Shown: positions 35,931 through 46,413 of the stretch, piece by piece | How the letters are laid out: every line of letters begins with the position of its first letter | Numbering within the stretch: position 1 is the first letter of the stretch | Assembly: GCF_009834345.1 (NCBI RefSeq) | Contig: NZ_CP035042.1 | Span: forward strand, 1,674,001-1,738,000 | Reading direction: 5' to 3' | Length of the DNA stretch: 64,000 bases | Source: Billgrantia tianxiuensis | GTDB lineage: Bacteria > Pseudomonadota > Gammaproteobacteria > Pseudomonadales > Halomonadaceae | Notes under the pieces: model-generated | What the model was told of the DNA's origin: nothing | The model's database searches: none | Seen by the model: the letters and a program-made list of their open reading frames with translations, nothing else | Made by a program: the position numbers and the translations under genes

Positions 35931-37273
35931 CTACTCTCCGTTGTCACCTCGATCGGCCCGCGCATCCAGCTCGGCGCGCCAGGCCATCAGCTGGGCGTAG
36001 CGCTTCTCCTGGCCGTGTTCGCTGGGCTGGTAGAAGGCCTCTCGCGGCGCTTCCTCGGGCCAGCAGTCGTGATCGCTGCCTGCGGGTAGCCCTCCGGCTC
36101 GTTGTGGGCGTAGCGGTAGCCGTGACCGTGGCCTAGCGACTCCATCAGCTTGGTCGGGGCGTTGCGCAGGTAGGTGGGCACCTCCAGGCGGGGCTGGGCG
36201 GCAACGAACGCCTTGGCGCGTTTCCACGCCTGGTCGATGGCGTTGCTCTTTGGGGCGATGGAAAGATGGATCGCGGCATGGGCGATGGCACGCTGGCCTT
36301 CGTAGTCGCCCAGGCGCAGGTAGGCGTCCCAGGCTGCCATGACCAGCGGCAGGGCGCGCGGGTCGGCATTGCCCACATCCTCGGAGGCGATCGCCGCCAG
36401 CCGGCGGATGACGTCGAGCGGGTCGCCGCCACCCTGGATGAAACGGGCAATGTAGAGCAGCGCCGCGTCCTGGCGCGACGAGCGTACCGACTTGTGGATC
36501 GCAGAGAGCAGGTCGTAGAAATGGTCGCCCTGCTTGTCGAAGGCGCTCGTCTGATGGCCAAGTGCGGTATCCAGCGCTTCGCGCGGCAGCCTTTCGCCTT
36601 CGCCCTCGGGCACGCTGAAGTCGCAGGCGGTTTCCAGCATGCCCAGGGCTCGCCTGGCGTCGCCGGCGGCGGCGCGGGCCAGGATGGCCAGCACCTCGTC
36701 GTCGACCGCGATGCGGCGCCCACCCAGCCCACGCTCCTCGTCGCGCAGGGCACGCCGCATCACCTCGATGAGTTCGCTCTCGTCGAGCGAGGTGAGCACG
36801 TGTACGCGGGCACGCGAGAGCAGTGCGGAATTGACTTCGAACGAGGGGTTCTCGGTAGTGGCACCGATCAGCGTCAAAAGACCCGATTCCACGTGAGGCA
36901 GCAGGGCGTCCTGCTGGCTCTTGTTGAGCCGGTGTATCTCATCGAGGAACAGCAGGGTAGGCCGGCCTTGGGCCTGCACGGCCCTGGCCCGCTCCACCGC
37001 GGCGCGAATCTCCTTGACGCCCGCCATCACCGCGGAGAGCCGCTCCAGGTGCGCACCGGAGTGCTCGGCGAGGATTTCGGCCAGGGTGGTCTTGCCGGTA
37101 CCGGGCGGCCCCCACAGGATCATCGAGCGCACAATGCCGCTCTCGGCCATGCGCCGCAGCGGCTTGCCCGGGCCAACCAGGGCCTGCTGGCCCACGTAGT
37201 CGTCGAGACGGCGAGGGCGCATGCGATAGGCCAGTGGGGCGTTGTCGTCGTGCGCCTGGCCGAAAAGATCCAT
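35931..37273 (-). CDS. rarA: Replication-associated recombination protein A (RarA/MgsA), frameshifted at 3' end
   Basis: AAA+ ATPase of the clamp-loader type that acts at stalled forks. Walker A is WGPPGTGKTTLAEILAEHSG, Walker B LLFLDEIHRLNKSQQ and sensor 1 IGATTENPSFEVNSALLSR. The C-terminal MgsA domain follows. The frame breaks near residue 395. An added C opposite the GGG at 36084-36086 continues as EGYPAGSDHDCWPEEAPREAF and ends KRYAQLMAWRAELDARADRG, giving about 447 residues. Without it the tail turns into a nonsense Arg-rich stretch. Probably a sequencing error. Confidence 0.93.
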
Positions 37274-37517
37274 GGAATGTTCTCCTCATGCTGACGTGCA
37301 GTGCCGGTCAGGCGGCTAGCACTAACTCAATGGGTTGCAATACGACCTTGGGCGATGTGCGGGAATGGGCCAAAGGGTCTAGGGTGATACAGCATCCCGC
37401 CATTCGTGTCGTGTCTTGTTGGCGACAGGGTCGTATCTCGATAGCGACATGACTGAACCTGCTTCCGTCCCGCGACTCCAACCACTATACCCGCTCATCG
37501 TAAGAGGAGGCCTCGAC

Positions 37518-38069
37518 ATGCCCATGCTGACCCAACTGCGTCAGGATCATGCCAACATGGCGCGCTTGTTGCACGTTCTTCAGCTCAAGCAAAAGGCCTT
37601 GGCCGATGGTGACCGGCCCAACTTCCAACTGGTGCGTGAAGTTGTCGATTACATCCTTGACTACATGGAGGATTTCACCGTTCCGCTGGAGCGTGTCTGC
37701 TCGGATCGGTTGCAGGCCCTGGCCCCGGAGTGCAAGGCCCTCACCGAGCGCTTGTCGAGCGATTACCAGGCCTTGCGGCAGCGCCTGATGCGACTGTCCA
37801 ACGATATCGACATGATCCTGATGGACGCGGTAATCCCGATGGATCGCTTCGCCGAGGACCTGAAGGCCTATCTGGATGCGCATCGCACCTACCTGCGCGA
37901 TGAACGCGAACTGCTCTTCCCGTTGATCGGTGAATATTTCGACGATAGCGACCTGGAACTCCTGGCTCAGACACTGCCTGAAGGGGCGGCAGCCAAGCTG
38001 GAGCGTTTGCAGGAGGCCTACCCGGAACTCTACGCCGAACTGCGCGAAACCCCGGAGCCGGCGGCCTGA
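37518..38069 (+). CDS. Hemerythrin-like helical-bundle protein with most metal ligands lost
   Basis: 183 residues from ATG 37518, with an excellent AGAGGAGG site. The pattern is that of bacterial hemerythrin HHE proteins: LRQDHANMARLLHVL at the start and ERELLFPLIGEYFDD in the last third. The usual HHPxED ligand block reads TVPLER, the usual DH block reads DYQAL, and the His of HxxxEExxLFP is Tyr (YLRDERELLFP). Only the first His and the last acidic ligands remain. It is unlikely to bind a normal di-iron site. It is single in its transcription unit, between rarA and murI. Its function is unknown. Confidence 0.75.
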   Translation: MPMLTQLRQDHANMARLLHVLQLKQKALADGDRPNFQLVREVVDYILDYMEDFTVPLERVCSDRLQALAPECKALTERLSSDYQALRQRLMRLSNDIDMILMDAVIPMDRFAEDLKAYLDAHRTYLRDERELLFPLIGEYFDDSDLELLAQTLPEGAAAKLERLQEAYPELYAELRETPEPAA

Positions 38070-38112
38070 AGAATACATTGGCGAAGCGAGGGCTTCAGCT
38101 CGCTCGGCATGC

Positions 38113-38121
38113 TGCTAGAAT
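38113..38121 (+). promoter_or_regulatory. Extended -10 promoter of murI
   Basis: TGCTAGAAT: TAGAAT at 38116-38121 with TG one base upstream, about 50 bases before the murI ATG. Similar TGC-TATAAT-type elements precede icd and pyrD in this window. Confidence 0.5.
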
Positions 38122-38170
38122 AGGCCCCTTCGAGTAGCAGCCGAGCGACTTCCATGAGCGCCGTTTCGCC

Positions 38171-38947
38171 ATGTCCGGCCCGATACTGATCTTCGACTCT
38201 GGCGTTGGCGGCCTGTCGGTGGTGCCGCCCCTGCGGCGCCACCTGCCCGACGCCGCGCTGGTGTATGCCTGCGATAACGCCATGATGCCCTACGGTACGC
38301 GCCCCGACGATTGGCTGGTGGCGCGCATCCTTGCGGTATGCGAGGCGGCTGTTGCCGCAAGTGGCTGCTGTGTGCTGGTGGTGGCATGCAATACCGCCAG
38401 TACCCTGGCGCTGGATGCCTTGCGTGCACACCTGAAGGTGCCGGTGGTGGGTACGGTGCCGGCGATCAAGCCCGCCGCGGCCATGAGCGCGAGTCGCCAT
38501 ATCGGCCTGCTGGCGACCAGTGCTACCGTGGCGCGCCCTTATACCGATCGCCTGATCGAGGCCTTTGCCGCTGATTGTCGCGTCACCCGGGTCGCCGCCG
38601 ACCCACTGGTGCGCGAGGCCGAGCGCTTTCTGGCCGGCGACGAGCCGGACCAGGCCATCATCGACACCGTCACGGCGCCGCTGTGGGCGTCCGCCGATCT
38701 CGATACGGTGGTGCTCGGCTGCACCCACTTCCCACTGCTTGGTGAGAGGTTGATCGCGGCGTCGCCACGGCCGATACGCCTGATCGATTCTGGCGAGGCC
38801 ATTGCGCGACGTACCGCCGAGGTGGCCGGCGACCCCACGCCCAGGACAGGGCGCGACCAGGGGCTGGCTACGGCGCCCGATGCGCGGCTCGCCCGAGCCC
38901 TGGCCCGCTTCGATTTCGACGAACCGCGCCTGCTGATCGTCGGCTGA
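38171..38947 (+). CDS. murI: Glutamate racemase
   Basis: Makes D-glutamate for peptidoglycan. 258 residues. Both catalytic cysteines are visible: VVACNTASTLALDAL (near residue 75) and VVLGCTHFPLLGERL (near residue 183). The N-terminal IFDSGVGGLSVV and ACDNAMMPYGTRP blocks are standard. trmA follows 35 bases later in the same direction. Confidence 0.95.
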   Translation: MSGPILIFDSGVGGLSVVPPLRRHLPDAALVYACDNAMMPYGTRPDDWLVARILAVCEAAVAASGCCVLVVACNTASTLALDALRAHLKVPVVGTVPAIKPAAAMSASRHIGLLATSATVARPYTDRLIEAFAADCRVTRVAADPLVREAERFLAGDEPDQAIIDTVTAPLWASADLDTVVLGCTHFPLLGERLIAASPRPIRLIDSGEAIARRTAEVAGDPTPRTGRDQGLATAPDARLARALARFDFDEPRLLIVG

Positions 38948-38982
38948 ACCCCTTTTCCTTCCTGCACACGACAGGAGTTGCC

Positions 38983-40092
38983 GTGTCCATTCCCGTTGTC
39001 GACCTCGCGCGCTACGACCAGCAGCTCGCGGCCAAGCGTGAACGCATCACCCAGCAGTTCCAGCGCTTCGCCCCGCCGGCCCTGGAGGTGTTTCCTTCAC
39101 CGCCGAGTCATTACCGCCAGCGCTGCGAGTTTCGCCTATGGCATGAAGGCGACGACCTCTACTACGCCATGTTCGAGGTCGATCGCGACGATCCCAAGCA
39201 CAAGCGGTTGATTCGCCTGGACGACTATCCCGTCGCCAGCCGGCGCATCAACGAACTGATGCCACGCTTGCGCGAGGTGCTGCTGGAAAACGACGTGCTG
39301 CGTCGCCGCCTGTTCCAGGTCGAGTTCCTGACCACGCTTTCCGGCGAGGCGCTGGTCACGCTGATCTATCACCGGCCGCTGGACGGTGCCTGGGAGGAGG
39401 CGGCCCGCTGGCTGCAACAGCACCTCGATATCTTCGTCATCGGCCGTTCGCGCAAGCAGCGGCTGGTGCTCGAGCGCGACCATGTCTGGGAGCGGCTGGA
39501 AGTGGAGGGACGCACGTTCCACTACCAGCAGGTGGAAAACAGCTTTACCCAGCCCAATGCCGAGATCAACCGGGCCATGCTTGCCTGGGCGCGGGATGTG
39601 ACCCGGGGCAGCCAGGCCGGTGACCTGGTGGAACTCTACTGCGGTAACGGCAACTTCACCGTTGCCTTGGCCGAGAACTTTCGCCATGTGCTTGCCACCG
39701 AGATCTCGCGTACCTCGGTAGCCAGTGCTCAGCAGAACCTGGCAGCCAACGCCATCGGCAATGCCGCGGTAGGGCGCATGTCGGCCGAGGAGTTCAGCGC
39801 CGCACTGAAGGGTGAGAAGGGCGGCCGGCGAGTGACCGAGATGGCGCTGGAAGCCTATGACTTCTCCACCATACTGGTGGACCCGCCTCGCGCCGGCCTC
39901 GATGAGGCCAGTTGTCGCCAACTGAGCGAATACTCGCGAGTCGTCTATATTTCATGCAACCCCGATACATTGGAGCGCAACCTGGAGACGCTGAGCCGCA
40001 CTCATCGGGTCGCTCGTTTCGCGTTGTTCGATCAGTTCCCCTGGACGCATCACTGTGAATGTGGGGTGTTGCTGGAGAGAAAGGACGCCTGA
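38983..40092 (+). CDS. trmA: tRNA (uracil-5-)-methyltransferase TrmA
   Basis: Forms ribothymidine 54 in tRNAs with SAM. 369 residues from GTG 38983 (ACAGGAG upstream). SAM motif LVELYCGNGNFTVALAENF. Motif VDPPRAGLDE and the nucleophile in VVYISCNPDTLERNL follow. The N-terminal region lacks the four-Cys iron-sulfur cluster of the RlmD/RumA relatives, which supports TrmA. The last block WTHHCECGVLLERK is typical. Confidence 0.95.
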   Translation: MSIPVVDLARYDQQLAAKRERITQQFQRFAPPALEVFPSPPSHYRQRCEFRLWHEGDDLYYAMFEVDRDDPKHKRLIRLDDYPVASRRINELMPRLREVLLENDVLRRRLFQVEFLTTLSGEALVTLIYHRPLDGAWEEAARWLQQHLDIFVIGRSRKQRLVLERDHVWERLEVEGRTFHYQQVENSFTQPNAEINRAMLAWARDVTRGSQAGDLVELYCGNGNFTVALAENFRHVLATEISRTSVASAQQNLAANAIGNAAVGRMSAEEFSAALKGEKGGRRVTEMALEAYDFSTILVDPPRAGLDEASCRQLSEYSRVVYISCNPDTLERNLETLSRTHRVARFALFDQFPWTHHCECGVLLERKDA

Positions 40093-40294
40093 TACTTCAC
40101 TTTTGGTTCGGAAAGGTTCGTCGTTGTCAAGTAGCGAAACGTTCAGTCTTGATGCACAACCGACATGCTCCATGAGAAGGCTGGCAAGTCGGTGGGGCGC
40201 GGAGCAGGGCTGCAGTAAGCTTCCCGACACGTGACCGCGAGTCACGCCGATTCTTTCCCAGGGCCGCAACGGCCCCAGGCAGCCGAGGTGAGGG

Positions 40295-43200
40295 ATGCAA
40301 TACGAGACGATCGAAGTTGGCCGGCAGGAAATTCTCAAGCAACTGCGCGAACGCCTGGAGAGCCGACTCGACAAGACGCGGGCCGAGGAGGTGGAAGCCT
40401 TCTCACGCCATTTCTATGCCACGGCGCCGCTGGAGGATCTTGCCGACCGCCGGGTAGACGACCTCTATGGGGCCACGCTCTCGGTATGGCATTTCATCCA
40501 GCACTTCGATCATGCCTCGCCCAAGGTGCGCGTCTTCAACCCCGACTTCGAAGAGCATGGCTGGCAATCCTCGCACAGCTTCGTTGCGGTATTGCACGAG
40601 GACATGCCTTTCCTGGTCGACTCGGTGCGCATCGAGCTGAACCGTCGTGGCCTGACCGTACATGCCATCCATAACGCCGTGCTGGCGGTGGAGCGCAATC
40701 GCAACCACGGGCTGCTGCGTGTCGCGTCGCCGCGAGACGCCGACGCGCCCGACAATCGCGAGTCGATGATCGCCATCGAGATCGACCGCCACTCCAACCC
40801 GGAGGTACTGGCCGAGATCGAGCAGTCGCTGCACGAGGTGCTGCGCGACGTACGCACCGCCGTGGGCGACTACGAAGCCATGTGCGATCGGGCCCGTCAG
40901 GCCGTTGCCGAACTTCAGGCCAGCCGCCCCGAGCAGATTGAGCCTGGCGATCACGAAGAAGCCGTTGCCTTCATCGAATGGCTGATACGCGACAACTTTA
41001 CCTTCCTTGGCTACGACGCCTACGACATCGAATCCGACGCCGAGGGCGACCGGCTGGTCAGGGACGAACAGAGCAAGCTGGGCGTGTTTCGCCTGGACCT
41101 GTCGCGCTACCAGGAACGTATCCGTACCGAGCTCGGCATCGATGGCAACCGTTTCGTGCTGGTACCGCAGCTGCTCTCCTTCGCCAAGAGCGCACACCAT
41201 GCCCGTGTGCATCGTCCCACCTACCCGGATTACATTTCGATCGACCGCTATGACGAGCAGGGCCGGCTGGTCGGGGAACATCGCTTCCTCGGTCTGTTCA
41301 CGTCCAGCGTCTACAACGAGTCGCCGCGCAACATTCCGCTGCTGCGGCACAAGCTCAAGGCGGTGATGGAGATCGCCGGCTTCAATCCCAAGGGGCACAA
41401 CGGCAAGCAACTGCTGCAGATCCTCGAGGTCTACCCGCGCGACGACCTGTTCCAGATCGATACCCAGGAGCTTGCCCGTACGGCGCTGGGTATCCTGGAC
41501 ATTCGCGAGCGGCGCCGGGTACGGCTGTTCATCCGTACCGACCGCTCCGGGCGTTTCCACTCGTGCCTGGTGTTCGTGCCGCGTGACGTCTTCTCCACCG
41601 ACCTGCGCGTGCGCATCCAGAACCTGCTGTGCGAGGAGCTCGACGCTACCTTCGGCGACTTCAACACCTATCTTTCCGAGTCGATCCTGGCGCGCATCCA
41701 GTTCATTCTGCGCTTCCGCGGCGACGCGCCGCGCGAGGTCAACCTCAAGCGCCTCGAGGCCAAGGTGGCCCAGTTGGCCCGCAGCTGGCGCGACGAGTTG
41801 CACGAGGCATTGGTCGAGGGGTTCGGCGAGGAGCAGGCCAACCGGCTGATGGATCGCTTCCGCGACGGCTTTCCGGCCAGTTATCGCGACGACTTCGGCT
41901 CGCGTACGGCGGTGTTCGACCTGCAGCACCTGGCCGAGCTCGATGCCGGCGAGCCGCTGGCGCTCTCGCTCTACCGCCTGGTGGAGGAGGAGGGTAGCGG
42001 GGTCAACCTCAAGCTGTTCCAGCGCGACCACACCATCCCGCTTTCCGACGTGCTGCCGGTGATGGAGAACCTGGGGCTGCGAGTGATCGGCGAGCGGCCC
42101 TACGAGATCGTCGCGCCCGACGCGCGCTACTGGCTGCACGACTTCAACCTGGAGCACCACACCAGCACCGAGGTCAGCCTGCAGAAGATGCGCGAGCCTT
42201 TCATCGAGGCGTTCAAGCGCATCTGGGTCGGTGAGGCGGAGAACGACGGCTTCAACCGCCTGGTGATCGCCGCCAACCTGGACTGGCGTGAAGTGGCCAT
42301 GCTGCGGGCCTATGCCCGCTACCTGAAGCAGATCCGCTTTGGCATGTCGCAGGATTACATCGCCACGACTCTGACCAGCTACCCGGAAATCACCCGTGAA
42401 CTGGTGGTCCTGTTCAAGCTGCGCTTCGATCCCGAGCAGCGTCCCGACGACGCCGAGATCGACGCCTGCATCGAGCGCATCAATCGCCACCTCGACGGTG
42501 TGGCGAGCCTCAACGACGACCAGCTGTTGCGCCGTTTCGTGGAGATGATCCAGGCTACGTTGCGGACCAACTACTACCAGCGCAGCGCCGATGGCGGGTT
42601 CAAGGACTACATCGCCTACAAGCTCGATCCCAAGCGGATCACCGGCATGCCCAAGCCGCGCCCGGCCTACGAGATCTTCGTCTGTTCGCCACGGGTCGAG
42701 GGCGTTCATTTGCGCGGCGGCAAGGTGGCGCGCGGTGGGCTGCGCTGGTCGGATCGCCAGGAGGACTTCCGCACCGAGGTGTTGGGCCTGGTCAAGGCGC
42801 AGCAGGTGAAGAACGCGGTGATCGTGCCGGTGGGTGCCAAGGGCGGCTTCGTCTGCAAGCGGCTGCCCGAGAGTGGCGACCGCGACGCCATCCAGCAGGA
42901 GGGCATCGCCTGCTACAAGACCTTCATCCGGGCGCTGCTCGATGTCACCGACAACCTGGTCGGCGGCGAGGTGGTGCCGCCGCAGAACGTGGTGCGGCAT
43001 GATGACGACGACGCCTACCTGGTAGTCGCGGCCGACAAGGGCACCGCGACCTTCTCCGACATCGCCAACGAGATCTCCGCCGAGTACGGCCACTGGCTTG
43101 GCGACGCCTTTGCCTCGGGTGGCGCCAACGGCTACGACCACAAGAAGATGGGCATTACCGCGCGGGGTGCCTGGGAGTCGGTGAAGCGCCACTTCCGCAA

Positions 43201-45133
43201 CCTCGGCCTGAATACCCAGGAGGAGGAGTTCAGCGTCGTCGGCATCGGCGACATGGGCGGCGACGTGTTCGGCAACGGCATGCTGCTCTCCGACAAGATT
43301 CGCCTGGTGGGCGCCTTCAACCACCTGCACATCTTCGTCGACCCGCACCCCGATGCGGCGGCGACCTTCGCCGAGCGCGAGCGCCTGTTCCATCTGCCGC
43401 GTTCCAGCTGGGAGGACTTCGATGCCTCGCTGATCTCCGAGGGCGGCGGCGTGTTCAAGCGCAGTGCCAAGTCGATCCCGATCTCGCCGCAGATGAAAGA
43501 GGTCTTCGGCATCGAGGAGGATCGCCTCTCACCCAACGACTTCATCCGGGCGATGCTCAAGTCCCACTTCGACCTGCTGTGGAATGGCGGCATCGGCACC
43601 TACGTCAAGGGCAGTGCCGAGACCGATGCCATGGTCGGCGACAAGGCCAACGACGCGTTGCGCATCAACGGCAGCGAGCTCAACTGTCGCGTGGTCGGCG
43701 AGGGCGGCAACCTGGGCCTGACCCAGCGCGGTCGCATGGAGGCGGCGGCACGTGGCGTGCTGGTCAACACCGACTTCATCGACAATGCGGGTGGCGTCAA
43801 CTGCTCCGACCATGAGGTCAACATCAAGATCCTCATCGACGAGGTGGTCAAGCGCGGCGACATGACCGAAAAGCAGCGCAACCAGTTGCTGGCCGACATG
43901 ACCGAGGAAGTGGCCGATCTGGTCATTCTCGACAACTACCGACAGACCCAGGCGCTGGACCTTTCGCAAATCCTGTCGCGCTATGGCATCGGCCCGTATC
44001 GTCGCTTCGTCAGCGAACTCGAAGCCGCCGGCCAGATCGACCGCGAACTCGAGTTCCTGCCTTCCGACGAGGAGCTGCAGGAGCGGGCCAATGCCGACCA
44101 GGGTATGACCCATCCGGAACTCTCGGTGCTGATCTCCTACGCCAAGAGCGTGCTCAAGGGCGACGTGCTGGCCTCCGATGTGCCCGACGACCCCTACATC
44201 CAGCAGTACGTGGAGCGGATCTTCCCGCGGGTGCTGGTCGAGCGCTTCCATGACGAGATGTACGAGCACCGCCTCAAGCGCGAGATCGTCACCACCCAGG
44301 TGGCCAACGACCTGGTCGATCACATGGGCATCGTCTTCGTGCGTCGCCTGATCGACTCCACCGGCGCCAGTCCGGCCGATATCGCCCGGGCCTACATCGT
44401 CGCGCGCGACAGCTTCCAGCTTTCCGACCTGTGGGAGCGAATCGAAGCGCTGGACAACCAGATTCCGAGCCAGGTGCAGTACGCCATGATGCTCGACCTG
44501 ATGCGGCTCATCCGGCGCACTACCCGCTGGTTCCTGCGCCAGCGCCTGGGGCTTTCCACTCGCGACGCCATCGAGTACTTCGCGCCGCGTGTCGCCCAGT
44601 TGCAAGAGAGCATCGGCGAGCTGCTGCGCGGCGAGGAGCGCGAGCGCTGGGAGCAGAAGCGCGCCGAGCTGCTCGAAGCCGGCGTTCCCGAGGAACTTGC
44701 CGCCACGGTGGCGGCATCGGGCAGCCTCTACGGCGCGCTGGGCATCATCCAGGCGGCGCGTCAGGCCGACGAGAAGCCGCAGCGTGTCGCCGAGGTTTTC
44801 TTCGAGATCGGCAATCGCCTCGAGCTGCCGTGGATGATCCAGCAGGTGAGCAACCTTCAGGTGCGTGACAGCTGGCAGGCCCAGGCTCGCGAGACCTTCC
44901 GCGACGACATCGATCGCCAGCAGCTGGCGCTGACCGTCAGCGTGCTCAAGGCCGAGGATGGCCGTGAGCCCGACGATCGGGTCGACAACTGGCTGGCGAT
45001 TCATGCCTCGCTGCACGAGCGCTGGTGCCGCCTGATCGCCGAGGTGCGCGGTGGCAGCCAAGCGAGCTTCCCGCTGTTCGCAGTGGCGGTGCGCGAGCTG
45101 GTCGACCTGGCCGAAAGCAACGGCGAGGCCTGA
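40295..45133 (+). CDS. gdhB: NAD-dependent glutamate dehydrogenase, large (180-kDa) type
   Basis: Catabolic deamination of L-glutamate to 2-oxoglutarate. 1612 residues, as expected for the large Bac_GDH class known from Pseudomonas and Streptomyces. ATG follows GGTGAGGG. The N-terminal ACT-like regulatory region covers about 1-700. The catalytic core has RGGLRWSDRQEDFRTEVLGL, VPVGAKGGFVCKR and the dinucleotide-binding region VVGIGDMGGDVFGNGML. A long helical C-terminal part follows. The upstream gap 40093-40294 contains a small GGGCC/GGCCC hairpin and nothing else I can name. A strong terminator follows. Confidence 0.96.
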   Translation: MQYETIEVGRQEILKQLRERLESRLDKTRAEEVEAFSRHFYATAPLEDLADRRVDDLYGATLSVWHFIQHFDHASPKVRVFNPDFEEHGWQSSHSFVAVLHEDMPFLVDSVRIELNRRGLTVHAIHNAVLAVERNRNHGLLRVASPRDADAPDNRESMIAIEIDRHSNPEVLAEIEQSLHEVLRDVRTAVGDYEAMCDRARQAVAELQASRPEQIEPGDHEEAVAFIEWLIRDNFTFLGYDAYDIESDAEGDRLVRDEQSKLGVFRLDLSRYQERIRTELGIDGNRFVLVPQLLSFAKSAHHARVHRPTYPDYISIDRYDEQGRLVGEHRFLGLFTSSVYNESPRNIPLLRHKLKAVMEIAGFNPKGHNGKQLLQILEVYPRDDLFQIDTQELARTALGILDIRERRRVRLFIRTDRSGRFHSCLVFVPRDVFSTDLRVRIQNLLCEELDATFGDFNTYLSESILARIQFILRFRGDAPREVNLKRLEAKVAQLARSWRDELHEALVEGFGEEQANRLMDRFRDGFPASYRDDFGSRTAVFDLQHLAELDAGEPLALSLYRLVEEEGSGVNLKLFQRDHTIPLSDVLPVMENLGLRVIGERPYEIVAPDARYWLHDFNLEHHTSTEVSLQKMREPFIEAFKRIWVGEAENDGFNRLVIAANLDWREVAMLRAYARYLKQIRFGMSQDYIATTLTSYPEITRELVVLFKLRFDPEQRPDDAEIDACIERINRHLDGVASLNDDQLLRRFVEMIQATLRTNYYQRSADGGFKDYIAYKLDPKRITGMPKPRPAYEIFVCSPRVEGVHLRGGKVARGGLRWSDRQEDFRTEVLGLVKAQQVKNAVIVPVGAKGGFVCKRLPESGDRDAIQQEGIACYKTFIRALLDVTDNLVGGEVVPPQNVVRHDDDDAYLVVAADKGTATFSDIANEISAEYGHWLGDAFASGGANGYDHKKMGITARGAWESVKRHFRNLGLNTQEEEFSVVGIGDMGGDVFGNGMLLSDKIRLVGAFNHLHIFVDPHPDAAATFAERERLFHLPRSSWEDFDASLISEGGGVFKRSAKSIPISPQMKEVFGIEEDRLSPNDFIRAMLKSHFDLLWNGGIGTYVKGSAETDAMVGDKANDALRINGSELNCRVVGEGGNLGLTQRGRMEAAARGVLVNTDFIDNAGGVNCSDHEVNIKILIDEVVKRGDMTEKQRNQLLADMTEEVADLVILDNYRQTQALDLSQILSRYGIGPYRRFVSELEAAGQIDRELEFLPSDEELQERANADQGMTHPELSVLISYAKSVLKGDVLASDVPDDPYIQQYVERIFPRVLVERFHDEMYEHRLKREIVTTQVANDLVDHMGIVFVRRLIDSTGASPADIARAYIVARDSFQLSDLWERIEALDNQIPSQVQYAMMLDLMRLIRRTTRWFLRQRLGLSTRDAIEYFAPRVAQLQESIGELLRGEERERWEQKRAELLEAGVPEELAATVAASGSLYGALGIIQAARQADEKPQRVAEVFFEIGNRLELPWMIQQVSNLQVRDSWQAQARETFRDDIDRQQLALTVSVLKAEDGREPDDRVDNWLAIHASLHERWCRLIAEVRGGSQASFPLFAVAVRELVDLAESNGEA

Positions 45134-45162
45134 ACGCCTCCAACACTTCAAGTGGTGACGTA

Positions 45163-45197
45163 ACGACGCGCCCCGCCGACATGGCGGGGCGCGTCGT
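45163..45197 (+). terminator. Terminator of gdhB
   Basis: Perfect 15-bp stem ACGACGCGCCCCGCC (45163-45177) with its complement at 45183-45197 and loop GACAT, then CTTGGG. It lies 30 bases after the gdhB stop, close to the pyrD promoter. Confidence 0.8.
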
Positions 45198-45213
45198 CTT
45201 GGGCCTTCGGCGC

Positions 45214-45222
45214 TGCTATAAT
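45214..45222 (+). promoter_or_regulatory. Extended -10 promoter of pyrD
   Basis: TGCTATAAT: consensus -10 TATAAT at 45217-45222 with TG one base upstream, 39 bases before the pyrD ATG. No good -35 box. Confidence 0.6.
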
Positions 45223-45260
45223 CCGCCCGCCTCGTCATTCGCCAACTGCCAGGAGCCACC

Positions 45261-46292
45261 ATGTACGCGCTTGCCCGTTCGATCCTGTTTCGTCTCGATG
45301 CCGAAACCGCCCACGGCCATGCGCTCTCGGCTCTCGATCTGGCCCATCGCCTCAAGCTAGCGGGGCTGCTGGGTGGGGCACGCGTCGAAGATCCGGTGGA
45401 GCTGATGGGGCTGCGCTTCCCCAATCGGGTAGGGCTGGCGGCGGGGCTCGACAAGAACGCCGATCATCTCGATGCGCTGGGCGCGCTCGGCTTCGGTTTC
45501 GTCGAGGTCGGCACCGTCACGCCGAAGGGACAGGAGGGCAACCCCAAGCCGCGCCTGTTCCGGCTGCCCGAGCGCGGCGCCATCATCAACCGCATGGGCT
45601 TCAACAATGCCGGTGTCGATCACCTGGTGGCGCGCGTGCGTGCCGCCCGCTTCGATGGCGTGATCGGCATCAACATCGGCAAGAACCTCACCACACCGGT
45701 GGAGCGCGCCGTGGATGACTACCTGCTCTGTCTGGAGAAGGTCCATGCCCACGCCGACTACGTGACGGTCAACATCTCTTCGCCCAATACCCCGGGGCTG
45801 CGCAACCTGCAGTTCGGCGAGCACCTCGATGCCTTGCTTGGCACCTTGCGCGAGGCGGGCAGCCGCCTGGACCAGGCCGCCGGCCGCCGGGTGCCGCTGG
45901 CGGTCAAGATCGCACCGGACATGAGCGCCGAAGAGGTGGGGCTGGTGGCGGAGAGCATCGCCAGCAGCGGGATCGATGCAGTGATCGCGACCAATACCAC
46001 GGTGTCGCGGGAAGCAGTGGCCGGGCTGCCCCATGCCGACGAGCAGGGCGGGCTCTCGGGACGGCCGGTGTTCGAGCCCTCCAACCGGGTGATTCGCGAG
46101 CTGCGCCGTCACCTGCCTGAGTTACCGATCATCGGCGTGGGCGGCATCGACAGCGGTGAGGCGGCGGTGGCCAAGCTCGAGGCCGGTGCCGACCTGGTCC
46201 AGCTCTATTCGGGTTTCATCTACCGTGGCCCGGCGCTGATCGGCGAATGTGCTCGCGCGATCAGGGCGGCTGTGGCAGCCCGGCCGCGCTGA
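45261..46292 (+). CDS. pyrD: Dihydroorotate dehydrogenase (quinone), class 2
   Basis: Fourth step of pyrimidine synthesis, membrane-associated, electrons to quinone. 343 residues. Class 2 features: the N-terminal amphipathic helix ([18 protein letters not shown]), FMN barrel with [10 protein letters not shown], the serine base in [15 protein letters not shown], and [16 protein letters not shown] near the end. CAGGAG precedes the ATG. rmf follows convergently and rlmKL beyond it, the same group as in Pseudomonas. Confidence 0.96.
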   Translation: MYALARSILFRLDAETAHGHALSALDLAHRLKLAGLLGGARVEDPVELMGLRFPNRVGLAAGLDKNADHLDALGALGFGFVEVGTVTPKGQEGNPKPRLFRLPERGAIINRMGFNNAGVDHLVARVRAARFDGVIGINIGKNLTTPVERAVDDYLLCLEKVHAHADYVTVNISSPNTPGLRNLQFGEHLDALLGTLREAGSRLDQAAGRRVPLAVKIAPDMSAEEVGLVAESIASSGIDAVIATNTTVSREAVAGLPHADEQGGLSGRPVFEPSNRVIRELRRHLPELPIIGVGGIDSGEAAVAKLEAGADLVQLYSGFIYRGPALIGECARAIRAAVAARPR

Positions 46293-46333
46293 TGCGCGAG
46301 GCCCGGCTCGGAACTGGCCAAGCCAAACGAATA

Positions 46334-46356
46334 AAGCCCGTGCATGGCACGGGCTT
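46334..46356. terminator. Bidirectional terminator between pyrD and rmf
   Basis: Perfect 10-bp stem AAGCCCGTGC / GCACGGGCTT (46334-46343 and 46347-46356) with loop ATG. The minus-strand side is followed by TATTCGTTTGG, so it best suits rmf; it can also end pyrD. Confidence 0.75.
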
Positions 46357-46413
46357 AGCTTGGCTTCGCCACTCCGGTGTTGGCGAAGGGACGATAGGTT
46401 GGGTGGGAAAGGG

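Noticed and set aside
40403..43393. A 996-codon open frame antisense to gdhB
   Set aside because: It mirrors the codon pattern of gdhB on the other strand, has no family motifs and is rich in His/Gln/Val as expected of antisense frames in GC-rich DNA. gdhB itself is unmistakable.
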